Assembly (NCBI GenBank): GCA_036563805.1
Contig: DATCLS010000064.1
Coordinates: forward strand, 1-64,000
Direction: 5' to 3'
Length of the DNA: 64,000 bases
Origin: DATCLS01 sp036563805
Lineage (GTDB): Bacteria; Actinomycetota; Acidimicrobiia; Acidimicrobiales; VFJN01
Numbering within the stretch: position 1 is the stretch's first letter; the number at the start of each line of letters is the position of its first letter. Position numbers and translations under genes: made by a program. Positions 1 through 8,620 of the stretch are shown here, in pieces. The notes beneath the pieces were generated by a model. The model was given only the letters and a program-made list of their open reading frames with translations, was not told the origin of the DNA and did not search any database.

Positions 1-2
1 GG

Positions 3-131
3 TCTGGTGCTGCCGGTCCCGCCGGGTCTTCTGGTGCTGCCGGTTCCCCCGGTCCGTCGGGCCCGGAGCCTGCGACCCGTCGGGCCCGGGCGCCCCGGGG
101 CCTCCTCCGCCGCCGCAGCCGCCCCGCCTGA
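3..131 (+). CDS. 3' end of an unidentified upstream gene
   Basis: An open frame runs in from the window edge and stops at TGA 129-131. It reads as a Ser/Gly/Ala/Pro-rich tail with an SGAAG repeat and then an arginine-rich end. Only low-complexity sequence is visible, so no family can be named. It would converge on the HNH remnant ending at 157. In DNA this GC-rich an open frame of 43 codons is weak evidence on its own. Confidence 0.25.
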   Translation, partial: SGAAGPAGSSGAAGSPGPSGPEPATRRARAPRGLLRRRSRPA

Positions 132-156
132 CCCGGGCGCCCGCCCTCGCCGCCCA

Positions 157-303
157 TCAGCCGGTGTCCGCCGACGGCGGGTCGGGGCCGGCGGGCATCC
201 GGTCGCCTTTGTGGCGGTCGTGCCAGGGGCACAGGAGGGTGTTCTGGTCGGCCTCGCCGTCGTTGGCGACCGGGACGATGTGGTCGACGTCGCCCGCGTC
301 CAA
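157..303 (-). pseudogene. HNH endonuclease C-terminal remnant
   Basis: The minus frame ending at TGA 159-157 reads LDAGDVDHIVPVANDGEADQ followed by N-T-L-L-C-P-W-H-D-R-H-K-G. This is the classic HNH core: DHIVP, then an Asn, then an LC..H segment. The usual N-terminal Cys pair that caps the fold is absent in frame; a +1 frame just upstream contains CNPAGGDRACAC, which could be its shifted remains. The only in-frame start nearby is TTG at 303, giving 48 residues. I read it as the decayed 3' end of an HNH nuclease of the kind actinobacteria carry in many copies; a functional small protein is less likely. Confidence 0.45.
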
Positions 304-371
304 GCGAGATGCAAGCGCAGGCCCGGTCCCCGCCAGCCGGGTTGCAAGGGCCCGGTGCGACCGTCGCCGGC

Positions 372-1310
372 ATGTCCCCCACGCAACGGTCCCCCGCCCG
401 TACCCCCGACACGACGATGTTCACGGTCCTCCACCGGGCCATGCGGCGCGACGCCGCCCGGTTGGCCGCGGCGGTCGCCACCCCCGGCGACGGCCGCCAG
501 CTCGCGTCCCTGTCCCGCTGGTACCGGGGCTATCGGTCCGCGCTGACCGAGCACCACCGCATCGAAGACCAGGTGTTCTTCCCGGTGCTGGCCGAGCGCG
601 TGCCGTCGTTCGCGGCCCACGGCCCCCGGCTCGGCGCCGAGCACGACCTGCTCGAGGACGCGCTCGATGTCGTGCAGATGGCCCTGGCCGCGCTGGGCGG
701 CGAGCCCCCGCCCGGCCGGGCCGGCCCTGACGCTGGCACCGACGCCAGCGCCAACGCCGGCGGCCGAGCCTCCAGCCCGGCCCGCGATCGGGCGCCCAGC
801 GGCGGCCGCGGCCGACGCCCGGCCCGTGATCCGGGACACGACCCGGTGCGCAAGTGGGCCGTCGCCGCCACCCGCGAGCTGAGCGACCTGCTCGACCGCC
901 ACCTCAGCTTCGAGGACGCCGACGTCGTGCCCCTCTACGTCCGCCACTTCGGCGCCGACGAGTACGCCGAGGTCGAGAGGCGGGCGCTGAAGCTGGCGTC
1001 GACGGCCAACCTGCCCTTCACGGTCCCGTGGGCGCTGACGGCCGCGACCGAGGCCGAGCGGTCGCGGCTGCTCGGCGACGCGCCTCTGGCGTTCCGCCTG
1101 CTCTGGTGGGCGAGCCGGCGGCGCTACGGCCGGCTGGCCGACCGCGCCCTCGCGCCCGCCGGGCCCGGTCCCGGCGGCCACGACACCCGGGGCACCGGCG
1201 ACGCCCGAGGCACCGCAGCCCCGGGCGTCACGGGAGGCGTCGCCACCCCCGGCGGTCCCGGCACGGCCCACGACCCCCGGTCCCCCCACGACATCCAGGA
1301 GGTGGCGTGA
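372..1310 (+). CDS. hemerythrin-like domain protein
   Basis: 312 residues. The N-terminal part carries the His/Glu pattern of hemerythrin-like four-helix bundles: H21, then H61-H62-R-I-E-D, then H91-D, and a later DRHLSFEDADVVPLY helix. Such proteins bind a di-iron centre and usually sense or detoxify O2, NO or oxidants. A low-complexity Gly/Ala/Arg insert (about residues 110-155) splits the bundle, and the C-terminus is a Gly/Pro/Thr-rich tail. Starts at 309 and 417 are also open; 372 keeps the full first helix with little extra. Its stop overlaps the start of the MMPL gene by one base, so the two are probably co-expressed. Ligand chemistry is inferred from motif only. Confidence 0.7.
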   Translation: MSPTQRSPARTPDTTMFTVLHRAMRRDAARLAAAVATPGDGRQLASLSRWYRGYRSALTEHHRIEDQVFFPVLAERVPSFAAHGPRLGAEHDLLEDALDVVQMALAALGGEPPPGRAGPDAGTDASANAGGRASSPARDRAPSGGRGRRPARDPGHDPVRKWAVAATRELSDLLDRHLSFEDADVVPLYVRHFGADEYAEVERRALKLASTANLPFTVPWALTAATEAERSRLLGDAPLAFRLLWWASRRRYGRLADRALAPAGPGPGGHDTRGTGDARGTAAPGVTGGVATPGGPGTAHDPRSPHDIQEVA

Positions 1311-3484
1311 TGTTGCGCCGACTGGTCACCTGGTCCTACGACCGACGCCGCCGCGTGGTGGCGCTGTGGATCGCCGCCCTCGTGGCCGGCGCCCTCCTCG
1401 CCGGCGCGTTCGGCGGCGACAACGAGGTCGACTTCACCGTGCCGGGCAGCGACTCGGCCGAGGCGGTCGAGCTGCTGCAGGAGCGGTTCCCGAGCTACGC
1501 CGGCGGGTCCGTCGACGTCGTGTACCGGGCCGACGGCGGCGTCGACGACCCGCAGGTCGCGGCCCGCATCGACGAGCTGACGGCCCAGATCGGCGGGCTC
1601 GACCACGTGATGGCGGTGGAGCCCGGGCCGGTGTCGGCCGACGGTGGGACGGGCGTCGTCCAGGTCCGCATGGATCGGGCGGCCGAGAAGCTCCCGCCCG
1701 AGCCCATCGAGCGCATGATGGAGCTGGCCGGCGAGGCCACCGGCGACGGCCTCCAGGTCGAGCTGGGCGGCTACCCGATCGAGCAGGTCGAGCAGTCCGA
1801 GGCCGGGTCCGAGGGCGTCGGCATCCTGGCCGCCGCCGTCATCATGCTGGTGGCGTTCGGCTCGGTGCTGGCCGCCGGGCTGCCGCTGGCCGTGGCGGGC
1901 TTCGGCGTGGGCGTGGCCCTGGCGGCCGTCTGGCTCGTGGCCAACGTCCTGAGCGTCCCCGACTTCGGCGTCCAGCTGGCGATGATGATCGGGATCGGCG
2001 TGGGCATCGACTACGCCCTGTTCATCGTCACCCGCTACCGCTCGGCGCTCGCCCGCGGTCGGGAGCCCCGTGACGCGGTCGTGGAGGCCGGCACGACCGC
2101 CGGCCGGGCGGTGGTGTTCGCCGGCTCGACGGTGGTCGTCGCCCTGCTCGGGCTCGTGGCCATGGGCCGTGACTACCTGTGGGGCGTGACGGCGGCGACG
2201 TCGCTGGCCGTGCTGGTGGTGGTCCTGGCGTCGGCCACGGTCCTGCCGGCGCTGCTCGGCTTCGCCGGGCGCTCGATCGACCGGCTGCGCCTGCCCTGGT
2301 TCCGCCACGATGCCGAGGGTCGCCGCACGCTGTCGTGGCGCTGGAGCCGGGTCATGCAACGCCGTCCGGTGCTGGCCGGCCTCGGGGCCCTGCTCGTGCT
2401 TCTGGCGCTCACCGCCCCGGTCACCGACCTGCGCTTCGGCATGCCCGACGCCGGCAACGGCCCGGAGGAGCTGACCAGCCGCCGGGCCTACGACCTGATG
2501 AGCGACGGCTTCGGTCCCGGCGCCAACGGCCCGCTGCTCGTGGCGCTCGACCTGGCCGAGTCTCCGGCGCCCCCGGCGGCCGCCGAGCGGATCGGAGCGA
2601 CGCTGGGCCAGGCGGAGGGCGTGGCCGCCGTGATCCCGCCCCAGATCAACGAGGCCGGCGACGCCGCCGTCGTCACGGTCGTGCCCGAAGCCGGCCCGCA
2701 GGACGAGGCCACCGAGGACCTCGTCCACGAGCTCCGCGACGACGTCCTCCCCGCCGCGGCCGCCGGCACCGGCGCCGAGGCGTCGGTGGGCGGCATGACC
2801 GCCTCGTTCATCGACGAGAGCGAGTACACGGGCGGCCGGCTGCCGCTGTTCATCGGCGGCGTCGTGACGCTGTCGTTCCTGCTGCTGATGGCCGTGTTCC
2901 GGTCGCTGGCCGTCGCCATCAAGGCCGGGATCATGAACCTGCTGTCGATCGGTGCGGCCTACGGCGTCATGGCGCTGGCCGCCGGCGGTGGGTGGCTCGG
3001 CGGGCTCGTGGGCATCGAGGAGGCGACGCCGGTGCCGGCCTGGCTGCCGATGATGATGTTCGCGGTGCTGTTCGGGCTGTCGATGGACTACGAGGTGTTC
3101 CTGCTGTCCCGGGTCCGGGAGGAGTACGTGCGGACGCGCGACAACGCCGCCGCCGTCGCCGACGGCCTGGCCAGCACCGCCCGGGTCATCACCGCGGCGG
3201 CCGCCATCATGGTCACGGTCTTCGGCGCCTTCGTGCTCGAGGACGCCGTGTTCCTCAAGCTCGCCGGCCTCGGCCTGGCCACCGCCGTGCTCGTCGACGC
3301 CACCGTGGTCCGGATGGTGCTCGTCCCGGCGACCATGGAGCTGCTCGGCGACCGCAACTGGTGGCTGCCCCGGTGGCTCGATCGGCTGCTGCCCCGGGTC
3401 GACGTCGAGGGCACGGCCGAGGTGCCGGCGCCCGAGCCGTCCGCCCCGCCGGAGCCCGAGCGCGTGCCCGCCGGCATGGCGTAG
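1310..3484 (+). CDS. MMPL/RND-family membrane transporter
   Basis: 724 residues with RND-like organisation. There is one N-terminal helix, a periplasmic loop, a block of helices containing GIGVGIDYALFIV near residue 232, then a second loop and helix block with the matching LFGLSMDYEVFLL near residue 590. The repeated G-x-x-x-D-Y signature on two homologous halves identifies the MMPL/YdfJ-like family, proton-driven exporters of lipids or hydrophobic compounds. ATG 1310 is preceded by AGGAGG at a 7-nt spacing and overlaps the hemerythrin stop. The C-terminus is a short Pro/Glu tail. Substrate cannot be told from sequence. Confidence 0.9.
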   Translation: MLRRLVTWSYDRRRRVVALWIAALVAGALLAGAFGGDNEVDFTVPGSDSAEAVELLQERFPSYAGGSVDVVYRADGGVDDPQVAARIDELTAQIGGLDHVMAVEPGPVSADGGTGVVQVRMDRAAEKLPPEPIERMMELAGEATGDGLQVELGGYPIEQVEQSEAGSEGVGILAAAVIMLVAFGSVLAAGLPLAVAGFGVGVALAAVWLVANVLSVPDFGVQLAMMIGIGVGIDYALFIVTRYRSALARGREPRDAVVEAGTTAGRAVVFAGSTVVVALLGLVAMGRDYLWGVTAATSLAVLVVVLASATVLPALLGFAGRSIDRLRLPWFRHDAEGRRTLSWRWSRVMQRRPVLAGLGALLVLLALTAPVTDLRFGMPDAGNGPEELTSRRAYDLMSDGFGPGANGPLLVALDLAESPAPPAAAERIGATLGQAEGVAAVIPPQINEAGDAAVVTVVPEAGPQDEATEDLVHELRDDVLPAAAAGTGAEASVGGMTASFIDESEYTGGRLPLFIGGVVTLSFLLLMAVFRSLAVAIKAGIMNLLSIGAAYGVMALAAGGGWLGGLVGIEEATPVPAWLPMMMFAVLFGLSMDYEVFLLSRVREEYVRTRDNAAAVADGLASTARVITAAAAIMVTVFGAFVLEDAVFLKLAGLGLATAVLVDATVVRMVLVPATMELLGDRNWWLPRWLDRLLPRVDVEGTAEVPAPEPSAPPEPERVPAGMA

Positions 3485-3510
3485 CCGCGTGCGGTAGCCC
3501 CGACGCTGCG

Positions 3511-3546
3511 AGGACCCCGGCCCGCCCCGTGCGGCGCCGGGGTCCT
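3511..3546. terminator. bidirectional stem-loop terminator
   Basis: Perfect 11-bp inverted repeat (AGGACCCCGGC / GCCGGGGTCCT) with a 14-nt loop, between the convergent MMPL and kinase genes. It lacks a long T run, as is common in high-GC actinobacteria. Confidence 0.6.
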
Positions 3547-3585
3547 GGCGTGCCGGGGTGGCGGGGCGCCGGGGATCGTTCGTCG

Positions 3586-5298
3586 TCAGGCGAGGTCGCC
3601 GGCGACGAGCACGAAGACGACGACGAGCACGGCCAGGGCGGCCAGTCCGAGGGCGAGGCCGAGCGACCCGACCAGCGCGGCGCCGACGACCGCCGGGGCG
3701 GCCAGGGCCACCGTCCACGTGGGCGGGATGGCGGGGCGCGGGCGGTCGTCCGCCGCCTGCGACCGCCGGCGCGTCGCCGTCGTTCTCACCCGGGTGCGGC
3801 GGTGGCGGAGGACGAGCGCCACCAGGACGACGACGGCCGCGATCAGGATGGCGGCCAGCAGCTCGACCGCCGCCCCGACGGCGAGGGCGGCGGCGATCAC
3901 CGCCGCGGCGGACACCAGCGACGCGAGTCGTCGGGCGCGCCGGCCCTCCGACGCCCGCGGCCCGCCGGCGATGACCTGCGTGGCGTCCTGGTCGTCGGGT
4001 CCGCTGGTCCCGGGGCCGGTCGCGCCCCGTGGCGGCGTGCCGGGGCCGGCGGCCGGGCCGTCGGGGATGACCTGCGTGGCGTCCTGGTCGTCGGGTCCGC
4101 CGTGGCCCGGGGTCGCCGGGCTCGACGTTCCCGCCGCAGCCGTGCCGGCGGCATCCGGCGTGGCGTCGGTGCCGCCCGGTCGGCCGGAGCGGCCTGCCGT
4201 CGTTGCGGCCGGCGGTGCGGCCTGGCCGGCGGTGGTGGCACCGGGAAGGACCCGGGTGGCGTCGGTGCCGCCCGGTCGGCCGGAGCGGCCTGCCGTCGTC
4301 GAGGGTGACGGACCGGCGCCGCTGGCGGCCGGTCCTCCCGGCGGGGCCTGCCCGGTGTCCGGGGCGGAGAAGCCAGCGGTGGCCGGGGTCGCCGGCGACG
4401 GCCGGTCCGCCGGAGCCGCGGCGTCGAGGGCGGCCAGCAACTGGATCGCCGTCGGGCGGGCCGCCGGGTCGGCGGCGGTCGCCGCCCGCACCGTCGGCTC
4501 CAGCCAGCCCGGCAGCCGGGGCGAGCCGCCAGCCGCGGCGCTCCCGGCGCCTCCGCCGATACCGCCGTCCGCAGCACCGCCCCTGGCACCCGGTGCATGC
4601 GCCGCGCCCCCGCCGGCGCCGGCTTCGCCGTCCGCGACAGCCCTGTCCCCGCCGGCGGCGTAGGCCATCACCGCCCCCCATGACCACACGTCGCTGGCCG
4701 GGGTCGCCTCGCCCCCGCCGGCGGCCAGCCGCTCCGGCGCCATCCACGCCGGCGTCCCGACGGCGGCGCCGCCCTGGGTGACGGGCACCGCCCCGGGGAA
4801 CCAGGCGATCCCGAAGTCCACGACCCGGGGCCCGTCGGGCCCCAGCACGACGTTGCGGGGCGTGAGGTCGCGGTGCACCACACCCACAGCGTGGATCGCC
4901 ACCAGCGCCTCAACCAGAGCCCGGGCCAGCGCCCGCAGGGCGCCGTCCGCGAGCGGTCCGTGGCGGGCGACGTGGTCGGCGAGCGTCGGCCCGGCCACGT
5001 AGGCCGACGCCAGCCAGGGCCGCGGGGCCTCGGGGTCGGCGTCGAGCAGCGGGGCGACGAACGGGCTGGCGATCCGGCGCAGCGCCGCCACCTCGCGGGC
5101 GAACCGGGCCCGCACGGCGGCGTCCGCCGGCAGCGCCGGGTGGAGCAGCTTGACCGCTACCAGGCGGGGCGCGCCGCCCGCCGCCCCGGTGGGATCCTCG
5201 GCCAGCCACACCTCGCCCATCCCGCCGCGGCCGAGCGGCTCCACCAGCCGGTAGGGGCCGACCGCCTGGCCGGGACCGGTGCGCTCGCCGCTCGTCAC
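3586..5298 (-). CDS. membrane-anchored Ser/Thr protein kinase
   Basis: 570 residues from GTG 5298 (13 extra codons upstream are open). The Hanks-type kinase domain has GRGGMGEVW (23-31), VAVK with K50, HRDLTPRN with catalytic D144, DFG at 161-163 and GTPAWMAPE (181-189). The usual Lys of HRDLKPxN is Thr. The C-lobe holds a long Gly/Ala insert (about 215-258). A Pro/Gly/Thr linker (300-450) repeats DAT-x-V-(L/I) at T348, T408 and T440, and two hydrophobic segments (457-495, 527-568) place the C-terminus in the membrane. There are no PASTA repeats. It presumably phosphorylates itself and cytosolic partners; targets are unknown. Confidence 0.9.
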   Translation of the reverse strand: MTSGERTGPGQAVGPYRLVEPLGRGGMGEVWLAEDPTGAAGGAPRLVAVKLLHPALPADAAVRARFAREVAALRRIASPFVAPLLDADPEAPRPWLASAYVAGPTLADHVARHGPLADGALRALARALVEALVAIHAVGVVHRDLTPRNVVLGPDGPRVVDFGIAWFPGAVPVTQGGAAVGTPAWMAPERLAAGGGEATPASDVWSWGAVMAYAAGGDRAVADGEAGAGGGAAHAPGARGGAADGGIGGGAGSAAAGGSPRLPGWLEPTVRAATAADPAARPTAIQLLAALDAAAPADRPSPATPATAGFSAPDTGQAPPGGPAASGAGPSPSTTAGRSGRPGGTDATRVLPGATTAGQAAPPAATTAGRSGRPGGTDATPDAAGTAAAGTSSPATPGHGGPDDQDATQVIPDGPAAGPGTPPRGATGPGTSGPDDQDATQVIAGGPRASEGRRARRLASLVSAAAVIAAALAVGAAVELLAAILIAAVVVLVALVLRHRRTRVRTTATRRRSQAADDRPRPAIPPTWTVALAAPAVVGAALVGSLGLALGLAALAVLVVVFVLVAGDLA

Positions 5299-5413
5299 CG
5301 CCCCAGCCTGCCGCGCGCACCGGCCCGGGGCGGGCACCCGGGCCGGTGACGAGGGGGATCAGGGGGTGGGCCGGCGGCGAGCAACGACTCGCCGCCCACC
5401 CAGCCGCCGGCCC

Positions 5414-6144
5414 TCAGGCCGCCTCCGCTCGCGCCCGGCGGGACCCGAACGGCGTCTGGGCCTTGGGCTTGACCACGGAGAGCACGGTGGCCAGGCCCAG
5501 CACGACGCAGTGGGCGTAGACCGGCCCGGGCATGCCGGTGATCGTGCTCGTGTCGATCGCCCGTTCCATCTCGGGGCCCACGACCAGGACGTCCGTGAGG
5601 ATCACCGCGACCGTGATCGCCTCCTTGGCCACGACCCACCAGTGGCGGACCAGCCCCCACCGGGTGGTGAGCGACAGCGCCACGCCGGTGGCGGCCGCCC
5701 CCAGCCCGAGCGGGACCGACAGGGCGAGCGTGGCCTCGATGACCTCGTAGAAGGCCAGGTCGGCCCGGGACGTGCCGACCACGCCGCAGAAGGCGACGGT
5801 GATCGCCAGGCCGAACCAGCCGACCGACGCCAGGATGTGCGTCGTGAGCAGGGCGCGGTGGGCCCGGCGTCCGAGGCGGCGGTGCGCCCGCCCGGTCGGC
5901 GGTCCGCCCCGGTGGCGGCCCGAGCCCCGGCGGTGCGGGAGCCGGTGGCGGCCCGAGCCCCGGCGGCCCGAGCCCTGGCGGTGCGGGAGCCGGTGGCGGC
6001 CCGAGCCCCGGCGGCCCGGGAGCCGGTGGCGGCGCGGGAGCGGACGGCCTCCCGAGCCTTGGCGGGCCGAGGGGCCCCGATCCCGGTACCGGTCACGTCC
6101 GGCGGAGACGGGGGCGTCGGGGTGTCGGTGAGCTCCAGTGCCAT
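5414..6144 (-). pseudogene. membrane protein gene with an internal frameshift
   Basis: The 3' part (below about 5870) encodes a four-helix membrane protein: LLTTHILASVGWFGLAI, then a helix, TRWGLVRHWWVVAKEAITVA, then a last helix. It resembles a common actinobacterial family of about 150-residue membrane proteins. In that frame no ATG, GTG or TTG lies before the upstream stop near 6148, except GTG 5782, which would remove the first helix. The adjacent frame supplies a good N-terminus from ATG 6144 (MALELTDTPTPPSPPDV...), runs through a repeat array, then enters the membrane region out of phase. A one-base indel between about 5850 and 5911 is the simplest explanation; a sequencing error or recoding are alternatives. 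Confidence 0.6.
5912..6043. repeat. minisatellite inside the frameshifted membrane gene
   Basis: The core GTGGCGGCCCGAGCCCCGG recurs at 5912, 5945 and 5993, with a partial copy at 6026. Periods are 33, 48 and 33 nt, all multiples of three. On the minus strand it encodes repeats of R-A-A-T-G-S-R-T-A-G-A. Confidence 0.75.
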
Positions 6145-6273
6145 GGGGTCAGCGTGACGATCGGCGGCCGCCGTGTCGTCGCCCGGACGGCGCAACCTGG
6201 GCCTGCGCCGTCCGGCGTCCTCGACGGCGGGCGGATCGCCCGCGGCTACGACGGCGGGAGTAGACGCCGTCGC

Positions 6274-6303
6274 CTGACCGGCGGGTCAAGTCGGGGGTAG
6301 GGT
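6274..6303 (+). promoter_or_regulatory. candidate promoter of the beta-lactamase-fold gene
   Basis: CTGACC (6274-6279) and TAGGGT (6298-6303) are spaced 18 nt apart, with a 138-nt leader before GTG 6442. Nothing else coding is seen in 6145-6441. Confidence 0.35.
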
Positions 6304-6441
6304 GCCGGCGAGGACCGAAACGACGCCGACCGAGGGCGTCGACCAGCCGCCGGCAACGGCCCACGGCACGAGCCGCCGCACCGGCCCGGGCCACGAGCCA
6401 CACGTCGCACGGCACACAGGCACAGGCAAGGGGGAGCCGAG

Positions 6442-7569
6442 GTGACCGAGATCCACGGGGAGTGCGACCCGCGCTTCGAGGCGGTGCGCACCACGTTCGC
6501 CGCCAACTTCGAGCAGGGCCAGGAGTGCGGCGCCAGCGTGGCGGTCACGCTGGACGGCGAGATGGTGGTCGACCTGTGGGCCGGCGACGCCGACGAGAAC
6601 GGCCGGCCCTGGGAGCGCGACACGATCGTCAACGTCTGGTCGACCACCAAGACGATGGCGGCGACGTGCCTGCTCATCCTGGCCGACCGGGGCGAGGTCG
6701 ACCTCGACGAGCCGGTGGCGACGTACTGGCCCGAGTTCGCGGCCAAGGGCAAGGAGGTCGTGACGATCGCCCACGTCCTCGGGCACACGGCCGGGCTGCC
6801 CGGCTGGGATCCGTCGATCACCCCCGAGGTCCTCTATGACTGGGACCGCTCGACCGCGGTCCTCGCCGACCAGGCCCCGTGGTGGGAGCCCGGCACGAAG
6901 TCCGGCTACCACGCTGTCACCCAGGGGCACCTGCTGGGCGAGATCGTGCGCCGGGTGACGGGCCGCACGATCGGCACGTTCTTCCGGGAGGAGGTGGCGG
7001 AGCCGCTGGGCGCCGACTTCCACATCGGCCTACCCGAGTCCGAGGAGCCCCGGGTGGGCCGCATGATCCCGCCCGACATCGACATCGGCGCCCTCGGCAG
7101 CAACACCGCCAGCGTGGCCGTGCGGGCCCTGACCAGCTGCCCGCTCACGGGCGCCGAGCCCAACACGCGGGGGTGGCGGGCAGCCGAGATCCCGGCGGCC
7201 GGTGGGACGGGCAACGCCCGGGCCGTGGCCCGCATCCACTCGGCCCTGGCCAACGGCGGCTCCGTCGACGGCGTGAAGTTGCTGTCGACCGCCGGCGTCG
7301 AGCGCATCTTCACCGAGCAGTGCCACGACGTCGACCAGGTGCTGGGCATGAAGGTGCGGTTCGGGACCGGCTTCGGCCTGATGAACGAGACCGTGCCGCT
7401 CAGCCCCAACCCCCGGTCCTGCTTCTGGGGCGGGTGGGGCGGCTCGCTGGCCGTCATCGACCTCGACGCCCGGATGTCGGTGGCCTACGTGATGAACCGC
7501 ATGGCCAGCGGGCTGGTTGGCGACCTCCGGGGCGGCATGCTGGTGGTGGCCGCGTACCAGTCGCTCTGA
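6442..7569 (+). CDS. serine beta-lactamase-fold hydrolase (EstB/class C type)
   Basis: 375 residues. The family motifs are S67-T-T-K70 (nucleophile and general base) and Y156 in GYHAVTQG, at the place of the Y-x-N motif of class C beta-lactamases; the third position is Ala rather than Asn. No signal peptide is visible, so it is probably cytosolic. Soluble members of this family are mostly esterases or peptidases rather than antibiotic-resistance enzymes. GTG 6442 follows a purine-rich AAGGGGGAG ribosome site at about 7 nt. Substrate is unknown. Confidence 0.85.
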   Translation: MTEIHGECDPRFEAVRTTFAANFEQGQECGASVAVTLDGEMVVDLWAGDADENGRPWERDTIVNVWSTTKTMAATCLLILADRGEVDLDEPVATYWPEFAAKGKEVVTIAHVLGHTAGLPGWDPSITPEVLYDWDRSTAVLADQAPWWEPGTKSGYHAVTQGHLLGEIVRRVTGRTIGTFFREEVAEPLGADFHIGLPESEEPRVGRMIPPDIDIGALGSNTASVAVRALTSCPLTGAEPNTRGWRAAEIPAAGGTGNARAVARIHSALANGGSVDGVKLLSTAGVERIFTEQCHDVDQVLGMKVRFGTGFGLMNETVPLSPNPRSCFWGGWGGSLAVIDLDARMSVAYVMNRMASGLVGDLRGGMLVVAAYQSL

Positions 7570-7664
7570 CCACGATCGCCCGAGCCGTCCCGACTCGTTC
7601 CGATCCGGTCCCTCGGACCCGGTTTCGGACCCGATCGCCCGACCAAGATCCGCATCCCTGCCCC

Positions 7665-8582
7665 ATGGCGCTGCCCGACCCCCTGCGGGACGCCTACCTC
7701 GCCCGGCTCGGGCTCGACCCCGAGCCGCCGTCGGTCGACGCCCTGGTCCGCCTGTTCCGGGCCCACGTCGAGCGGGTGGCCTACGAGACCGTGTGGATCC
7801 ACGCCGGCGAGCGCTGGGGCATCGACCCCACCGAGGCGGCGGTGCGGATCGCCACCCGGCGCCGGGGCGGCTACTGCTACCACCTGAACGGCGCCTTCTC
7901 CGAACTGCTCCGCACCCTCGGGTACGTGGTCGACCGCCACCTCGGCGGCGTCCACGGGCCGGCCGGGCCGGCCGAGGAGGCGCTGGCCAACCACCTGGTC
8001 CTCACCGTCCGGGGCCTGCCGTCCGACGACAACCCGGACGGCACCTGGTACGTCGACGTCGGCCTCGGCGACGCCCTTTACGAGCTGCTCCCCCTGCGGG
8101 CCGGGACCTGGCGTCAGGGGCCGTTCCGGCTGGCGCTCGCCCCGGACGCCAGCGGCGTCGGTGACTGGCACCTGGCCCACGATCCGGCCGGCAGCTTCCC
8201 CGGCATGGCTTGGCGTGCGGCGCCGGTGGAGATGGACGCGTTCGCCGAGCGGCACGCCTGGCTGTCGACGTCCCCGGAGTCGAAGTTCGTCCGGGTCCTG
8301 ACCGCGCAGCGGCGGGACGCCGACGGCGTCGACATCCTGCGGGGCCTGGTCCTGCGGCGCATCGGCTCGGGGGCGTCCGACTCGGCGGGACCGGAGGCGT
8401 CGGCGGCCCCGGCGTCGGCGGGGGCCCGCCCGGCGGAGGCCGTGCTCGCCTCGCCCACCGAGCTGGCCGACGCGCTGGGCGACGTGTTCGGGATCGGCCC
8501 GCTGGCGCCGGAGCTCCTGGCGACCCTGTGGGGCCGGGTCCACGCCGCCCACCGGGCCTGGGAGGAGGCGGGCCGGCCGTGA
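7665..8582 (+). CDS. arylamine N-acetyltransferase-like enzyme
   Basis: 305 residues. The Cys-His-Asp triad of the NAT family is complete: RGGYC with C71, H110 in ANHLVLTV and D131 in YVDVGLGD. The family transfers an acyl group from acyl-CoA to aromatic amines or related acceptors by a ping-pong mechanism. Length is slightly above the usual 270-290 because of a Ser/Ala-rich stretch near residue 245. ATG 7665 is chosen because the conserved N-terminal helix starts directly after it. The next gene begins at or just after its stop, suggesting co-transcription. Confidence 0.88.
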   Translation: MALPDPLRDAYLARLGLDPEPPSVDALVRLFRAHVERVAYETVWIHAGERWGIDPTEAAVRIATRRRGGYCYHLNGAFSELLRTLGYVVDRHLGGVHGPAGPAEEALANHLVLTVRGLPSDDNPDGTWYVDVGLGDALYELLPLRAGTWRQGPFRLALAPDASGVGDWHLAHDPAGSFPGMAWRAAPVEMDAFAERHAWLSTSPESKFVRVLTAQRRDADGVDILRGLVLRRIGSGASDSAGPEASAAPASAGARPAEAVLASPTELADALGDVFGIGPLAPELLATLWGRVHAAHRAWEEAGRP

Positions 8583-8620
8583 GCGAACGGCGTCCTCACG
8601 GGCCGCGCGAGGCTGGCGCG

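Noticed and set aside
1124..4747. Open frame of 1207 codons on the minus strand
   Set aside because: It runs antisense to the MMPL gene and part of the kinase, is extremely Arg/Gly/Asp/His-rich and has no domain. Long antisense frames are an artefact of very high G+C.
5279..6157. Plus-strand frame of 292 codons over the frameshifted membrane gene
   Set aside because: It is antisense to a clear membrane domain and low in complexity.
7571..7664. GATCGCCCGA repeats as a regulatory array before the acetyltransferase gene
   Set aside because: Only two imperfect copies (near 7574 and 7632) with no symmetry or spacing that suggests binding.
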